Assembly: GCA_021779535.1 (NCBI GenBank)
Contig: JAJYAM010000007.1
Span: forward strand, 1 to 64,000
Source of the DNA: Pseudomonadota bacterium
Lineage (GTDB): Bacteria > Pseudomonadota > Gammaproteobacteria > Steroidobacterales > Steroidobacteraceae
DNA: 64,000 nucleotides
Reading direction: 5' to 3'
Of the stretch, positions 7,826 to 18,826 are shown piece after piece. The notes beneath the pieces were generated by a model. The model searched no databases and was not told the origin of the DNA. It saw only the letters and a list, made by a program, of their open reading frames with translations. Position numbers and translations under genes: made by a program. Position 1 is the stretch's first letter; each line of letters begins with the position of its first letter.

Positions 7826-8149
7826 TCAGCCCGTCGGCGCCGCCGGCAGGACGAGACCCTGCACGTCGCTCAGGCGGGCGAGCTGTTCGATCTGCGCCGG
7901 AACGTTGCGGTAGACCAAGGGTCGGCCCGCCTGCCGCGCGAGGCTCAACCACTCGATCAGCAGCGCGAGCCCGGCGCTGTCCGCCCCGGTGACCCCCGCG
8001 AGATCGACCGCCTCCGCGCGACCCGCGAGGATCGCGTCGCGGCCCGCGGCGAGCAACGGACCGACGCTGCGCAACGTGACCTCGCCCTGGAGCCGCGCGA
8101 TCCCGTCGCTCGCGGGTTCGAAGCGGGCGCCGGCCGGGTCGGCGCGCAT
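7826..8149 (-). CDS. mlaB: STAS-domain protein MlaB
   Basis: A 107-residue single STAS domain (AEAVDLAGVTGADSAGLALLIEW), the cytoplasmic accessory subunit that binds and stabilises the MlaF ATPase. The start MRADPAG at 8149 overlaps the mlaC stop by one base (TGATG); the ORF track's longer version is a shadow of mlaC. The serine in GADSAG matches the STAS position that is phosphorylated in anti-sigma antagonists. It is the last gene of mlaFEDCB; murA, often next in other species, is not present here. Confidence 0.9.
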   Translation of the reverse strand: MRADPAGARFEPASDGIARLQGEVTLRSVGPLLAAGRDAILAGRAEAVDLAGVTGADSAGLALLIEWLSLARQAGRPLVYRNVPAQIEQLARLSDVQGLVLPAAPTG

Positions 8150-8865
8150 CAACCCTTGCCGTCCCCGCCGCGCCCGGCCGCGGCGTGCTTCACGTTGGTC
8201 GAGGCATTCTGCCGTTCGAGCCGGTCGATCACTTCCTGCAGACCCTTCTGGTCGATCTCCGATGCGAAATCGGTGCGGAAGCTCTGCACGTAGGAGATCC
8301 CTTCGATCACGACGTCCCAGGCCTTCCAGCCCTCCGGCGTCCGGTGCAGCCGGAAGTCGACCGGCACCTTCTCGCCGTTCTCGCGCAGCACGGTCGTGCG
8401 CACGGTCGCTTCGGTCGCGTCGGGACTGCCGCGGTACGGCAGGATCTTGAACCGGTTCGCGGTGAAATCGACGAGCGCCGCTCCGTAGTTGTGCAGCAGC
8501 GAATGGTAGAACGCGGCGACGAACTGCTTGCGCTGTTGCGGCGTCGCCTTGCGCCACGCCGGCCCGAGCACGAGCTGCGCCGCGTAGTTGGTGTCGAAAT
8601 CCGGCAGCAGGACCGTCGCGACCAGGTGATCGAGCTTCGCGGAATCCTTCGCGTACATCGCGCGGTGCGCCGAGAGCTCCGTCAGCATGCGCTGCGCCGA
8701 GTTGGCGACGAGCTGCTCCGGACCGAGCGACGCGGTGGCGGTCGCACCGCCGGCCGGCGCCGGCGTGCCGGCCGCCGCGAACGCGCCGGCGATGCCGCCG
8801 GCGCCGAGTGCGGCGCCGAGCGCCGCGGCCGAGAGCGTTCTACCGAGCGATCGATGCACAGTCAT
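8149..8865 (-). CDS. mlaC: Periplasmic phospholipid-binding protein MlaC
   Basis: A 238-residue protein with an Ala-rich signal peptide (SAAALGAALGAGGIAGAFAAA) and the MlaC/Ttg2D domain, including LVLGPAWRKATPQQRKQFVAAF and the C-terminal WKAWDVVIEGISYVQSFRTDF. It shuttles phospholipids between MlaA and the MlaFEDB complex. It overlaps mlaD by ATGA and mlaB by one base. Confidence 0.95.
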   Translation of the reverse strand: MTVHRSLGRTLSAAALGAALGAGGIAGAFAAAGTPAPAGGATATASLGPEQLVANSAQRMLTELSAHRAMYAKDSAKLDHLVATVLLPDFDTNYAAQLVLGPAWRKATPQQRKQFVAAFYHSLLHNYGAALVDFTANRFKILPYRGSPDATEATVRTTVLRENGEKVPVDFRLHRTPEGWKAWDVVIEGISYVQSFRTDFASEIDQKGLQEVIDRLERQNASTNVKHAAAGRGGDGKG

Positions 8866-9362
8866 TTCGGTGATCCTCCGGAGGAGCCCGACGTGCTCGA
8901 GCTCTTGTTGAAATTCGCGAGAAACTGGCCGATCAGCTTCTCCAGCACCAGGGCCGAATTGGTAAATGTGATCTCGCCGTGATTCTTCAAGTACGTCTCG
9001 GCCCCGCCCGGGCTCAGACCGATGTACTGTCCGCCGAGCAGCCCCTGCGTGTAGATGTTCGCGCTGCTGTCGGTCGGGATCTGGTTGAACTTGTCGTCGA
9101 TCCGCATCGTGACGACCGCCTTGAAATCCTGCGAGTCGAAGCCGATCGCGGCGACCCGGCCGACCTGCACCCCCGCCATCGAGACCGGCGCGCCGACCTT
9201 GAGGTCGCCGATGTCGCGGAACTTCGCGGTGACGACGTAGTACGGCTCCGACCCGAACGACAGTCCGTGGCTGGTCGTCTGCGTCGTCAGGAAAAACAGC
9301 GCTGCGAACCCGAGCAGCACGAACAGGCCGGTGCCGAGATTCAACGCACGCGACTTGCGCAT
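8862..9362 (-). CDS. mlaD: MCE-domain lipid transport protein MlaD
   Basis: A 166-residue inner-membrane protein with one N-terminal membrane helix (LFVLLGFAALFFLT) and one MCE domain (YVVTAKFRDIGDLKVGAPVSMAGVQVGRV; QGLLGGQYIGLSPGG). MlaD forms the periplasmic hexameric ring on the MlaE permease. The C-terminus is a short Ser/Gly-rich tail. Ten bases separate it from mlaE. Confidence 0.96.
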   Translation of the reverse strand: MRKSRALNLGTGLFVLLGFAALFFLTTQTTSHGLSFGSEPYYVVTAKFRDIGDLKVGAPVSMAGVQVGRVAAIGFDSQDFKAVVTMRIDDKFNQIPTDSSANIYTQGLLGGQYIGLSPGGAETYLKNHGEITFTNSALVLEKLIGQFLANFNKSSSTSGSSGGSPK

Positions 9363-9372
9363 ACCGTGTCCC

Positions 9373-10137
9373 TCATTTCAGGAAGAATGCCGTGATCAGA
9401 TAGTCCAGGAACAGCACGATGACCGCCGAGGTCACGACCGTCCGCGTGGTCGCCGTGCCGACGCCCTCGGCGGTCGGCTCCGAATGATAGCCCTGGTAGA
9501 CGGCGATCAGGCTGCAGGCGATGCCGAACACCACGCTCTTGACGATCCCTTCGTTGACGTCCCGCAGCTCGACGGACGCCTGCATCTGCGACCAGAAGCT
9601 GCCGGCGTCGACGTGCATGACCTGCACGCCGACGAGCTGCGCGCCGTAGATGCCGATCATGCTGAAGATCGCCGCGAGCAGCGGCATCGCGATCACGCCG
9701 CCGACGAAGCGCGGGACGACGACCCGGCGCACCGGGTCGACCGCCATCATCTCCATCGCGGACAGCTGGTCGGTCGCGCGCATCAGGCCGATCTCGGAGG
9801 CGAGCGCCGTGCCCGCGCGGCCCGCGAACAGCAGCGCGGTGACGACCGGGCCGAGCTCGCGCACCAGACCGATCGCGGCGGCGGTGCCGAGCGCGTCCTC
9901 GGATCCGAATCGCTGCAGCAGGTCGTAGCCCTGCAGGCCGAGCACCATTCCGACGAACAAGCCGGAGAGCATGATGATCACCAGCGACAACGCGCCGGCG
10001 TTGTAGATCTGGTCGAAGATCAGCTGCGGCCGCAGCAACGCGCTCGGCACCTGCGCGAGGATCCGCGCGAGGAACCGGACCGTGTCGCCGAGGCGCTCGA
10101 TCGACTCCGACAGGCTGTCGAGAAAATCGCGAATCAC
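9373..10137 (-). CDS. mlaE: ABC lipid transporter permease MlaE
   Basis: A 254-residue MlaE/YrbE family permease with about five hydrophobic segments and the family signature ELGPVVTALLFAGRAGTALASEIGLM, followed by QLSAMEMMAVDPVRRVVVPRF, the coupling-helix region that contacts MlaF. It starts with GTG at 10137 and overlaps the mlaF stop (GTGA), indicating translational coupling. Confidence 0.96.
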   Translation of the reverse strand: MIRDFLDSLSESIERLGDTVRFLARILAQVPSALLRPQLIFDQIYNAGALSLVIIMLSGLFVGMVLGLQGYDLLQRFGSEDALGTAAAIGLVRELGPVVTALLFAGRAGTALASEIGLMRATDQLSAMEMMAVDPVRRVVVPRFVGGVIAMPLLAAIFSMIGIYGAQLVGVQVMHVDAGSFWSQMQASVELRDVNEGIVKSVVFGIACSLIAVYQGYHSEPTAEGVGTATTRTVVTSAVIVLFLDYLITAFFLK

Positions 10138-10955
10138 GCGAAACGTCCTCCGTCCCGGGCGAGCAGTTCCTCGAAGTAATCGGGTGCCGGGTAGTGGAAC
10201 GGCACCGGGCCGTCCGCGAGGCCGCCGACGAACTGCTTGACGATGTCGGACGGCGAGTCGTGCAACTCCTGCGGCGTCCCCTGCGCGACCACCCGCCCCC
10301 CGGACAACAGGAACACCCGGTCGGCGACCGCGGTGATCTCGTGCACGTCGTGCGACACCACGATGCTGGTCAAGCCGAGCGCGTCGTTGAAGCGCCGGAT
10401 CAGCCGCAGGATCACGCCCATCGAGATCGGATCGAGGCCGACGAAAGGCTCGTCGTAGAGCAGGATCTGCGGGTCCATCACGATCGCGCGCGCGAGCGCG
10501 ACGCGCCGCGCCATCCCGCCGGAGAGCTCCGCGGGCATCAATCCGGCCGCGCCCCGCAACCCGACCGCCTGGAGCTTGGTCAACACCAGTTGCCGGATGA
10601 GCCGCTCAGGCAGGCGGGTATGTTCGCGCAGCGGGAACGCGACGTTCTCGAACACGCTGATGTCGGTCAACAACGCCCCGTTCTGAAACAGCATGCCCAT
10701 GCGCTGCCGGAGCGCGTACACCTGCGAACGCGACGCGCCGACGACCGCGACCCCGCCCACGTCGATCGAACCGGCGTCGGCGGTCGCCTGTCCGGTGATC
10801 AAGCGCAGCAGGGTCGTCTTGCCGGTCCCGCTCGGTCCCATCACCGCGGTGACCTGCCCGGGCAGGATCTGCATGTCGAGGCCGTCGAAAATGACCCGGC
10901 CGCCGACCGTATAGCGGACCTCGCGCAAGTCGATGATCGGAGATGTCGCGTTCAC
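10134..10955 (-). CDS. mlaF: ABC lipid transporter ATPase MlaF
   Basis: A 273-residue ABC ATPase: Walker A GPSGTGKTT, signature LSGGMARRVALARAI, Walker B ILLYDEPFVGLDPI, H-loop SHDV. It drives phospholipid movement through MlaE. The start is taken as the GTG at 10955 (VNATSPIIDLREV), since the family starts just before this strand; the track's 527-residue ORF runs back through the intergenic region and into the suf regulator on the other strand. First gene of mlaFEDCB. Confidence 0.94.
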   Translation of the reverse strand: MNATSPIIDLREVRYTVGGRVIFDGLDMQILPGQVTAVMGPSGTGKTTLLRLITGQATADAGSIDVGGVAVVGASRSQVYALRQRMGMLFQNGALLTDISVFENVAFPLREHTRLPERLIRQLVLTKLQAVGLRGAAGLMPAELSGGMARRVALARAIVMDPQILLYDEPFVGLDPISMGVILRLIRRFNDALGLTSIVVSHDVHEITAVADRVFLLSGGRVVAQGTPQELHDSPSDIVKQFVGGLADGPVPFHYPAPDYFEELLARDGGRFA

Positions 10956-11169
10956 TGTCGTCGTATCCGTCGCGAACGCGGCCAGGCCTGCGTCGCGCAC
11001 CCTCGTGGTTCGGTGAGCCCTTGCAAATTTCCGTCGTCGCGCCCGGCGCGCGCCGTCCCTCGAGGGGTTCGACCGGGCCGACCGTGATCCGTTCCGCGCG
11101 CGGCGCGGGGTATCCGAGTCTACCAAAGACTCGCCGGGTCGGTCGCGATGCTGGCGCGCCGGCGCAATC
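10956..11169. other. Divergent intergenic region mlaF / suf regulator
   Basis: The largest non-coding gap in the window (about 280 bases including the operator at its right end). It must carry the mlaF promoter on the minus strand and the suf promoter on the plus strand. No convincing sigma-70 promoter was found for mlaF; only the palindrome at 11170-11186 stands out. Confidence 0.5.
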
Positions 11170-11186
11170 AGGACTAAACTAGTCCT
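11170..11186 (+). promoter_or_regulatory. IscR type 1-like operator of the suf operon
   Basis: AGGACTA-AAC-TAGTCCT is a perfect 7-bp inverted repeat with a 3-base spacer. Its core GACTAAACTAGTC matches the central 13 positions of the IscR type 1 box (GACTRWWWYAGTC) with one mismatch. It lies 49 bases before the start of an Rrf2-family regulator with cluster-ligand cysteines, the arrangement expected for autorepression by the [2Fe-2S] form. No clear -35/-10 pair was identified around it. Confidence 0.65.
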
Positions 11187-11234
11187 ACTTTGGGCGCTGC
11201 GCCGCCCGCACGCCCGCGATCCGGAGGTCGCGCG

Positions 11235-11699
11235 ATGCTGCGAATGGGGAAAATGACCGACTACGCGACCGTCGTGCTCGCGGCGCTCGCCGACGACCCC
11301 GCGCGGCAGTGCGCGTCCGCGGACCTCGCCGAACGCACCCATCTGAGCCCGCCGACCGTGAGCAAGATCCTCAAAGGCCTGCAGCGCGCCGGCATGGTGC
11401 ATTCGGCGCGGGGCACGCGCGGCGGCTATCGGCTCGCGCGCCGGCCCGACGAGATCACCGCGGCCGAGATCCTCGACGTGTTCGAGGGGCCGATCGCGAT
11501 CACCGAATGCAGCACCCCGGCGAGCCAGTGCGGGATCGAGAAGCGCTGCCGCGTCGGCACCGCCTGGCAGCGGATCAACGCGGCGATCCGGCGCGAGCTC
11601 GAGGACGTGACCTTGCGCGAACTGCTCGCGCCCGAGCCGCCGACCCTGCGCGGCGGCTCGCTCGCGAGCCGGATCCGCATCGTCGCGGCACGGCTCTAA
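11235..11699 (+). CDS. Rrf2-family Fe-S regulator of the SUF operon
   Basis: A 154-residue winged-helix protein of the Rrf2/IscR family ([42 protein letters not shown]). Three cysteines in [15 protein letters not shown] (C-x6-C-x5-C) correspond to the [2Fe-2S] ligands of IscR. It matches the SUF regulator type found beside sufBCDS in Xanthomonas-like bacteria. The ATG at 11235 is chosen because GGAGG lies 7 bases upstream; the track's GTG/ATG at 11190 would put the palindrome's edge in the coding region. Predicted to sense Fe-S status and repress its own operon through the palindrome just upstream. Confidence 0.9.
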   Translation: MLRMGKMTDYATVVLAALADDPARQCASADLAERTHLSPPTVSKILKGLQRAGMVHSARGTRGGYRLARRPDEITAAEILDVFEGPIAITECSTPASQCGIEKRCRVGTAWQRINAAIRRELEDVTLRELLAPEPPTLRGGSLASRIRIVAARL

Positions 11700-11728
11700 C
11701 CCGCTCTTCGCTCCCACGGAACGCCATC

Positions 11729-13177
11729 GTGTCCAGCAAAGCCCCCGAACTCGAGACCCTGCTGAGCCGCAAGTACCAGCACGGCTTCGTGACCGACATC
11801 GAGTCGGACAGCCTGCCGCCCGGCCTCGACGAGACCACCGTGACCTTCATCTCGCGCAAGAAACGCGAGCCGCAGTTCCTGCTCGACTGGCGCCTGAAGG
11901 CGTACCGGCATTGGCTCACCCTGCGCGAGCCGTCCTGGGCGACGGTGCAGCACCCGCCGATCGACTACCAGGCGATCTCGTATTTCTCCGCGCCGCGCAC
12001 GCCGGGCGACGCGCCGAAGAGCATCGACGAGGTCGACCCGAAGCTGCTCGCGACCTACGAGAAGCTCGGGATCCCGCTGCACGAGCGGGCCCGGCTCGCC
12101 GGAGTCGCGGTCGACGCGGTGTTCGACAGCGTGTCGGTCGCGACGACCTTCAAGGACAAGCTCGCGAAGGCCGGGGTGATCTTCTGCTCGTTCTCCGACG
12201 CGGTCCGCGATCATCCGGAACTGATCGAGCGCTACCTCGGCACCGTCGTCCCGCCGGGCGACAACTTCTTCGCCGCGCTGAACTCGGCGGTGTTCTCCGA
12301 CGGCTCGTTCGTGTACGTGCCGGCGGGCGTGCGTTGCCCGATGGAGCTGTCGACCTATTTCCGGATCAACGCGGCGAAGACCGGCCAGTTCGAGCGGACC
12401 TTGATCGTCGCGGCCGAGGGCGCGTCGGTGAGCTACCTGGAAGGCTGCACCGCGCCGATGCGCGACGAGAACCAGCTGCACGCGGCGGTCGTGGAGCTGA
12501 TCGCGCTGGACGACGCGAAGATCAAGTACTCGACGGTGCAGAACTGGTATCCGGGTGACGAGCACGGGGTCGGCGGCATCTACAACTTCGTGACCAAGCG
12601 TGGCGAGTGCCGCGGCCGCAATGCGAAGATCTCCTGGACGCAGGTCGAGACGGGCTCGGCGATCACCTGGAAGTACCCGAGTTGCGTGCTCAAGGGCGAC
12701 GGGTCGGTCGGCGAGTTCTACTCGGTCGCGGTCGCGAACAACTACCAGCAGGCCGACACCGGCACGAAGATGATCCACATCGGCCGGAACACGAAGAGCA
12801 CGATCGTCTCGAAGGGCATCTCGGCGGGCCATGCGGTCAACACCTATCGCGGCCTGGTGAAGGTGCTGCCGACCGCGACCGGCGCGCGCAATTTCACGCA
12901 GTGCGACTCGCTGCTGATGGGCAGCCGATGCGCCGCGCACACCTTCCCGTACGTCGAGGTGCGCAACCCCGACGCGACCGTCGAGCACGAGGCCAGCACG
13001 TCGAAGATCGGCGAGGACCAGCTGTTCTACTGTCTGCAACGCGGCGTCTCGGCCGAGGACGCCGTGAACATGATCGTCAGCGGATTCTGCAAGGCGGTTT
13101 TCAAGGAACTGCCGATGGAGTTCGCGGTGGAGGCGCAAAACCTGCTCAGCGTGAGCCTCGAAGGCGCCGTCGGTTGA
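11729..13177 (+). CDS. sufB: Fe-S cluster scaffold subunit SufB
   Basis: A 482-residue SufB of the SufBC2D scaffold complex, which builds Fe-S clusters in the cytoplasm. The core contains [41 protein letters not shown], and the C-terminal [23 protein letters not shown] that holds the conserved glutamate and cysteine near the cluster and sulfur path. The start is the GTG at 11729 ([19 protein letters not shown]); the longer ORF in the track is a shadow of the regulator gene. Confidence 0.97.
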   Translation: MSSKAPELETLLSRKYQHGFVTDIESDSLPPGLDETTVTFISRKKREPQFLLDWRLKAYRHWLTLREPSWATVQHPPIDYQAISYFSAPRTPGDAPKSIDEVDPKLLATYEKLGIPLHERARLAGVAVDAVFDSVSVATTFKDKLAKAGVIFCSFSDAVRDHPELIERYLGTVVPPGDNFFAALNSAVFSDGSFVYVPAGVRCPMELSTYFRINAAKTGQFERTLIVAAEGASVSYLEGCTAPMRDENQLHAAVVELIALDDAKIKYSTVQNWYPGDEHGVGGIYNFVTKRGECRGRNAKISWTQVETGSAITWKYPSCVLKGDGSVGEFYSVAVANNYQQADTGTKMIHIGRNTKSTIVSKGISAGHAVNTYRGLVKVLPTATGARNFTQCDSLLMGSRCAAHTFPYVEVRNPDATVEHEASTSKIGEDQLFYCLQRGVSAEDAVNMIVSGFCKAVFKELPMEFAVEAQNLLSVSLEGAVG

Positions 13178-13200
13178 ATCGGGTCCCGGAGTCACATCAA

Positions 13201-13949
<749 letters not shown>

Positions 13950-13953
<4 letters not shown>

Positions 13954-15250
13954 GCGCCGCCCGGGACCAGGACGCGGCGCTGCGCTCGTTCGAAGCGGCG
14001 TGGCGGGCGCGGCCCGAAGATCGGATCGCGGCGGCCCGCGCCGACGCGATGCAGCGCTTCCTCGCGCTCGGCCTGCCGACCACCCGCGACGAGAGCTGGC
14101 GCTACACGAGCTTGCGCGCGCTCGCCGGCCGCCCGTTCGTCGACGCCGAGCCGGCGCCGCCCGCGCGCAGCTCCTGGCTCGCCGGCGTCTGCGCGGCGCC
14201 GGTCACGATCGTGAACGGCCGGCCGTCGTCCGGCGCGCCGCAGCCGGCCGGGGATCCGGCGCTCACGATCGAAAGCCTGCGCGCCGCGATCGACCGCGAC
14301 CCGGCGTCGCTCGCCGCGCGCCTGGGATCGATCGGCGCGGCGGAATCGGAACGCTGGGCCCTGCTCAACCGCGCGCTGTTCGTCGACGGCCTGCAGGTGC
14401 GCGTCGCCGGCCGCGCCGCCGCGCCGCTGCTGATCGTGCACTCCGCCGAATCGGCCCGGGACGACGCCGCGGTGCACTCGCGCGTGATCGTCGACGTCGC
14501 CGCCGGGGCCGAGGCGACGATCGTCGAGCATCATCTCGGCGGCAGCGGACACGCGACCCTGGTGAACCACGCGACGCAGCTGCATCTCGCGCCGGGCGCG
14601 TCGGTCGAGCACTATCGCGTGTTCTCGAGCGACGAACGCACGACCCACTTCGATGCGCTCGAAGTGCTGCAGGGCGCCGGCAGCCGCTGCCGGCAGTTCA
14701 CGGTCGCGCTCGGCGGCGCGATGGTCCGCGCGAACCTGAGCGGCCGGCTCGACGCCCCCGGCGCCGAGCACGACAGCTACGCACTGCTCGTCGGACGCGG
14801 CGCGCGGCAGCTGGACTGCGTGAACGCGATCGTGCACGCCGCATCGCGCACGACGAGCCGGCAGACCGCGCGGGCGCTCGCCGCGGGCTCGAGCCGCGTC
14901 GTGTTCAACAGCCGCGTGCTCGTCGAGGCGGGCACCGCCGGCGCGTCGTCGAACCAGTCCTGTCGCGGCTTGCTGCTGTCGCCGACGGCCGAGATCGACA
15001 CGCGCCCGCAGCTCGAGATCCTCGCGGACGACGTCAAGTGCGCGCACGGCGCGACCACCGGCCGGCTGGACCCGAACATGCTGTTCTACCTGCTCTCGCG
15101 CGGCATCGACCGCGCGTCCGCCCAGACCTTGCTGATCTACGCGTTCCTCGACGACCTGCTGACCGGGATGTCGCTCCCGGGCGCGCGGCGCGCGATCGAG
15201 GACGCGCTGATCGGCGAATTGCCGGGCGCCGACTTGCTGAGGTCTTATCG

Positions 15251-15254
<4 letters not shown>
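13950..15254 (+). CDS. sufD: Fe-S cluster scaffold subunit SufD
   Basis: A 434-residue SufD, the partner of SufB in the scaffold and needed for iron acquisition in E. coli. The N-terminal part contains LPTTRDESWRYTSLRAL, typical for SufD; the C-terminal beta-helix shows LGGAMVRANLSGRLDAPGAEHD and CAHGATTGRLDPNMLFYLLSRGI with the conserved histidine. It starts at GTG within the sufC stop and ends overlapping sufS by ATGA. Confidence 0.96.
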
Positions 15255-16524
<1,270 letters not shown>

Positions 16525-16525
<1 letters not shown>

Positions 16526-16980
16526 TGGACCTGCAGGATCTCTACCGCGACGTGATCCTCGATCACAATCGCACCCCGCGCAACTTCGGCCCGCTCGAGG
16601 GATCCTCGACCGACGTGCAGGGCTCGAACCCGCTGTGCGGGGACCGGCTCACGCTGCACCTGCGGCTCGCCGGCGACCGGATCGAGGACGTGCGCTTCGA
16701 AGGCCACGGCTGTGCGATCTCGACCGCGTCGGCCTCGCTGATGACCGAGGCGATCAAGGGGCGGACGCGTGCCGAGGCGCTCGCGCTGTTCGAGCGCGTG
16801 CACGCGCTGCTGACCGACGACGCGGCCGCGCCGGACGAGGGCCTCGGCAAGCTCGCGGCGCTGTCGGGCGTCCGGGAGTTCCCGGCGCGCGTGAAGTGCG
16901 CGAGCCTGTGCTGGCACACGCTCGCGACCGCGCTGAAGTCGCCCGCGCCGGACGCGATCGCCGCGGTCTCGACCGAGTGA
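16525..16980 (+). CDS. sufU: SufU-type sulfur acceptor (IscU-like)
   Basis: A 151-residue IscU-like protein. It has the three cysteines (NPLCGD, HGCAIS, VKCASLCW) and the aspartate after the first one that bind zinc in SufU. An insertion of about 20 residues between the second and third motifs (FERVHALLTDDAAAPDEGLG) and the lack of the IscU LPPVK motif place it with SufU, which accepts sulfur from SufS by zinc-ligand swapping. It overlaps sufS by one base (TGATG). Confidence 0.93.
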
Positions 16981-16993
16981 CCCGGGAGAACCG

Positions 16994-17542
16994 ATGCGCA
17001 GCCATGAAAACGAGCCGATCGTCGTGCAACGCCCGACCCAGGCGGTCGCGATTCCGTCGGGCGTGGAAGTCGAGTTGAAGCCCGGCGTCGTCGGGTACGT
17101 GACGCAGGCGCTCGGCGGGAGCTTCACGGTCTACATCGACGGCAACCTGTTCCGGATCGCCGGCGCCGACGCCGACGCGATCGGGATGACGCCCGTGAAG
17201 CCGCCGGAACTGCCCCCCGGCGCGTCCGAGGCGGACATCCTGAACGTGATCTGGGACCAGTTGCGCACCTGCTTCGATCCCGAGATCCCGGTGAACATCG
17301 TCGATCTCGGGTTGATCTACGAGTGCACGCTGGCGCCGGGACCGGACGGGCGCACGGCGATCATCAAGATGACGCTGACCGCGCCCGGCTGCGGCATGGG
17401 CGAGATCCTCGTGCAGGACGTGCGCGAGAAGGTGCAGGTCGTGCCGACGATCGCCCGCGCCGACGTCGAGCTCGTGTTCGATCCGCCTTGGAACCCGGCG
17501 CTGATGTCCGAAGCGGCGCGATTGCAGACGGGCATGCTGTGA
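16994..17542 (+). CDS. sufT: Fe-S assembly factor SufT (MIP18/DUF59 domain)
   Basis: A 182-residue SufT-type protein. The N-terminal part (VEVELKPGVVGYVTQALGGSFTVYIDGNLFRI) is characteristic of proteobacterial SufT; the C-terminal MIP18 domain has DPEIPVNIVDLGLIYE and the reactive cysteine in LTAPGCGMGEILV. SufT supports maturation of Fe-S proteins in organisms that rely on SUF. Thirteen bases follow sufU, so it belongs to the operon. Confidence 0.93.
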   Translation: MRSHENEPIVVQRPTQAVAIPSGVEVELKPGVVGYVTQALGGSFTVYIDGNLFRIAGADADAIGMTPVKPPELPPGASEADILNVIWDQLRTCFDPEIPVNIVDLGLIYECTLAPGPDGRTAIIKMTLTAPGCGMGEILVQDVREKVQVVPTIARADVELVFDPPWNPALMSEAARLQTGML

Positions 17543-17555
17543 GCCGGGTCCCGCG

Positions 17556-17867
17556 ATGAGCTGGTTCGACGTCGGCGCGGACACCGACCTCGAGGAGGGC
17601 CGCGCGATCGGCGTGCGCGCCGGCGAGCGCTTCGTCGCGATCGCGCGCTGCGAGGGCGGCGTCCGGGCGGTCGACGACGTGTGCACGCACGACGGGGCCG
17701 AGCTCGCGGGCGGCGAGGTCGAGGACTGCGCGATCGTCTGCCCGCGGCACGGCGCGCGCTTTTGCCTGCGGACCGGCGCCGCGTTGACGCCGCCCGCCTA
17801 CGAGGCGATCCGCACCTACGAGGCCAAGCTCGAGGGAGGCCGGATATGGGTCCGCACCGACGATTGA
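17556..17867 (+). CDS. Rieske-type [2Fe-2S] ferredoxin
   Basis: A 103-residue single Rieske domain with both ligand pairs, CTH in VDDVCTHDGAEL and CPRHGARF. It resembles the ferredoxin component of bacterial non-heme oxygenases, but no oxygenase or reductase is nearby. Such small Rieske proteins often close suf operons and may supply electrons to cluster assembly or repair; that role is inferred from position. Its 3' end overlaps the next gene by 22 bases. Confidence 0.9.
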   Translation: MSWFDVGADTDLEEGRAIGVRAGERFVAIARCEGGVRAVDDVCTHDGAELAGGEVEDCAIVCPRHGARFCLRTGAALTPPAYEAIRTYEAKLEGGRIWVRTDD

Positions 17868-18376
17868 CGCTGCTGCGCCACGGCCAGGCGCGTCCGGCGG
17901 TCGACGGCGAGGATCGCGTGCGCACGCTCACCAAGCGCGGCGTACGCCAGGCGGAGGCCATGGGGCGGCGGCTGCACGCGCAGGGCTGGGTCCCCGATCT
18001 GGTCGTCGCGAGCCCGGCGGCGCGCACCGGGGCGACCGCCGAGATCGTCGCGCGCGCCTGCGGGCTCGGCGCGCACTCGGTGCGCCGGGCCGACGCGCTG
18101 TACGGCGCCGACCCCCGGACGATCTGGCGCGTGGTCGCCGGCACGGCTCCCGAGGTAAGGCATCTGCTGATCTGCGGGCACAACCCCGGTCTCAGCGAGC
18201 TCGCGAGCCGGTTCGGACCGCGCCCCGAGTCGCGCCACCTGAGCACGGGCGCGCTCGCGAGCGCGATCTGGGATCGCGGTGGCTGGGACGAGATCGATCC
18301 CGGCGACGCCGTACGCTGCGACTGCGAGGAGCCGCAGGACGATCCGGCCGGGCGCGGCTCCCGCCTTCAGGACTGA
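17846..18376 (+). CDS. SixA-like histidine phosphatase
   Basis: A 176-residue histidine-phosphatase superfamily protein with the catalytic LTLLRHGQA motif and the second histidine in LICGHNPGLSEL; size and pattern match SixA, which removes phosphate from phosphohistidines such as that of NPr in the nitrogen PTS. The ATG at 17846 lies inside the Rieske gene and has GGGAGG upstream, so translation is probably coupled. It overlaps hslR tail to tail by 10 bases. The physiological target here is unknown. Confidence 0.88.
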   Translation: MGPHRRLTLLRHGQARPAVDGEDRVRTLTKRGVRQAEAMGRRLHAQGWVPDLVVASPAARTGATAEIVARACGLGAHSVRRADALYGADPRTIWRVVAGTAPEVRHLLICGHNPGLSELASRFGPRPESRHLSTGALASAIWDRGGWDEIDPGDAVRCDCEEPQDDPAGRGSRLQD

Positions 18377-18765
18377 CCGCGATGCAGTTTGAGCAGCCGG
18401 CGGCGGTCGCGCTTGTCCGGCCGCGTGTCGGGTCGCGGACGCGACGCGGCCGCGAGGCGCGCGCCTTCGCTGAAGGCGGCGCGGCGCGCGGCGCTCGCGT
18501 CGGTCTCGCGGTAGTGGGTGCGCGCCTCGGGTGCGGGTCCGCGGCGCTCGGGCAGGCCCAGCACCTCGAACTCGGCGACGATGCCCCCCTGCATCACGTC
18601 GACGTGGTCGCCGATCGCGACGCGCCGCGACGGCTTCGCCCGATCGCCGTTCACGCGCACCTTGCCGGCGCCGATCGCCTCCGCGGCCGAGCCGCGGGTC
18701 TTGTAGAAACGCGCGTGCCAGAGCCACTTGTCGAGTCGACGGTTTGCGGCGGATTCCTCGGTCAC
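18367..18765 (-). CDS. hslR: Ribosome-associated heat-shock protein Hsp15 (S4 domain)
   Basis: A 132-residue basic protein with an S4 RNA-binding domain ([31 protein letters not shown]) and a long Arg/Lys-rich C-terminus, as in Hsp15, which binds 50S subunits carrying a stalled nascent chain and helps free them. It starts with GTG at 18765. A TATTAT hexamer lies 8 bases before that GTG and shares its bases with the divergent kbl -10. Confidence 0.92.
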   Translation of the reverse strand: MTEESAANRRLDKWLWHARFYKTRGSAAEAIGAGKVRVNGDRAKPSRRVAIGDHVDVMQGGIVAEFEVLGLPERRGPAPEARTHYRETDASAARRAAFSEGARLAAASRPRPDTRPDKRDRRRLLKLHRGQS

Positions 18766-18772
18766 GGCTGGC

Positions 18773-18779
18773 TATAATA
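18773..18779. promoter_or_regulatory. Shared -10 region of hslR and kbl
   Basis: The 7-base block TATAATA reads TATAAT on the plus strand (toward kbl, 48 bases before its start) and TATTAT on the minus strand (8 bases before the hslR GTG). No strong -35 was seen on either side. Use by both genes would make them mutually exclusive. Confidence 0.45.
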
Positions 18780-18826
18780 ACGGACCCGAAAAAACCACGG
18801 CAAACGCCCGCGAGCACGGAGTTCCG

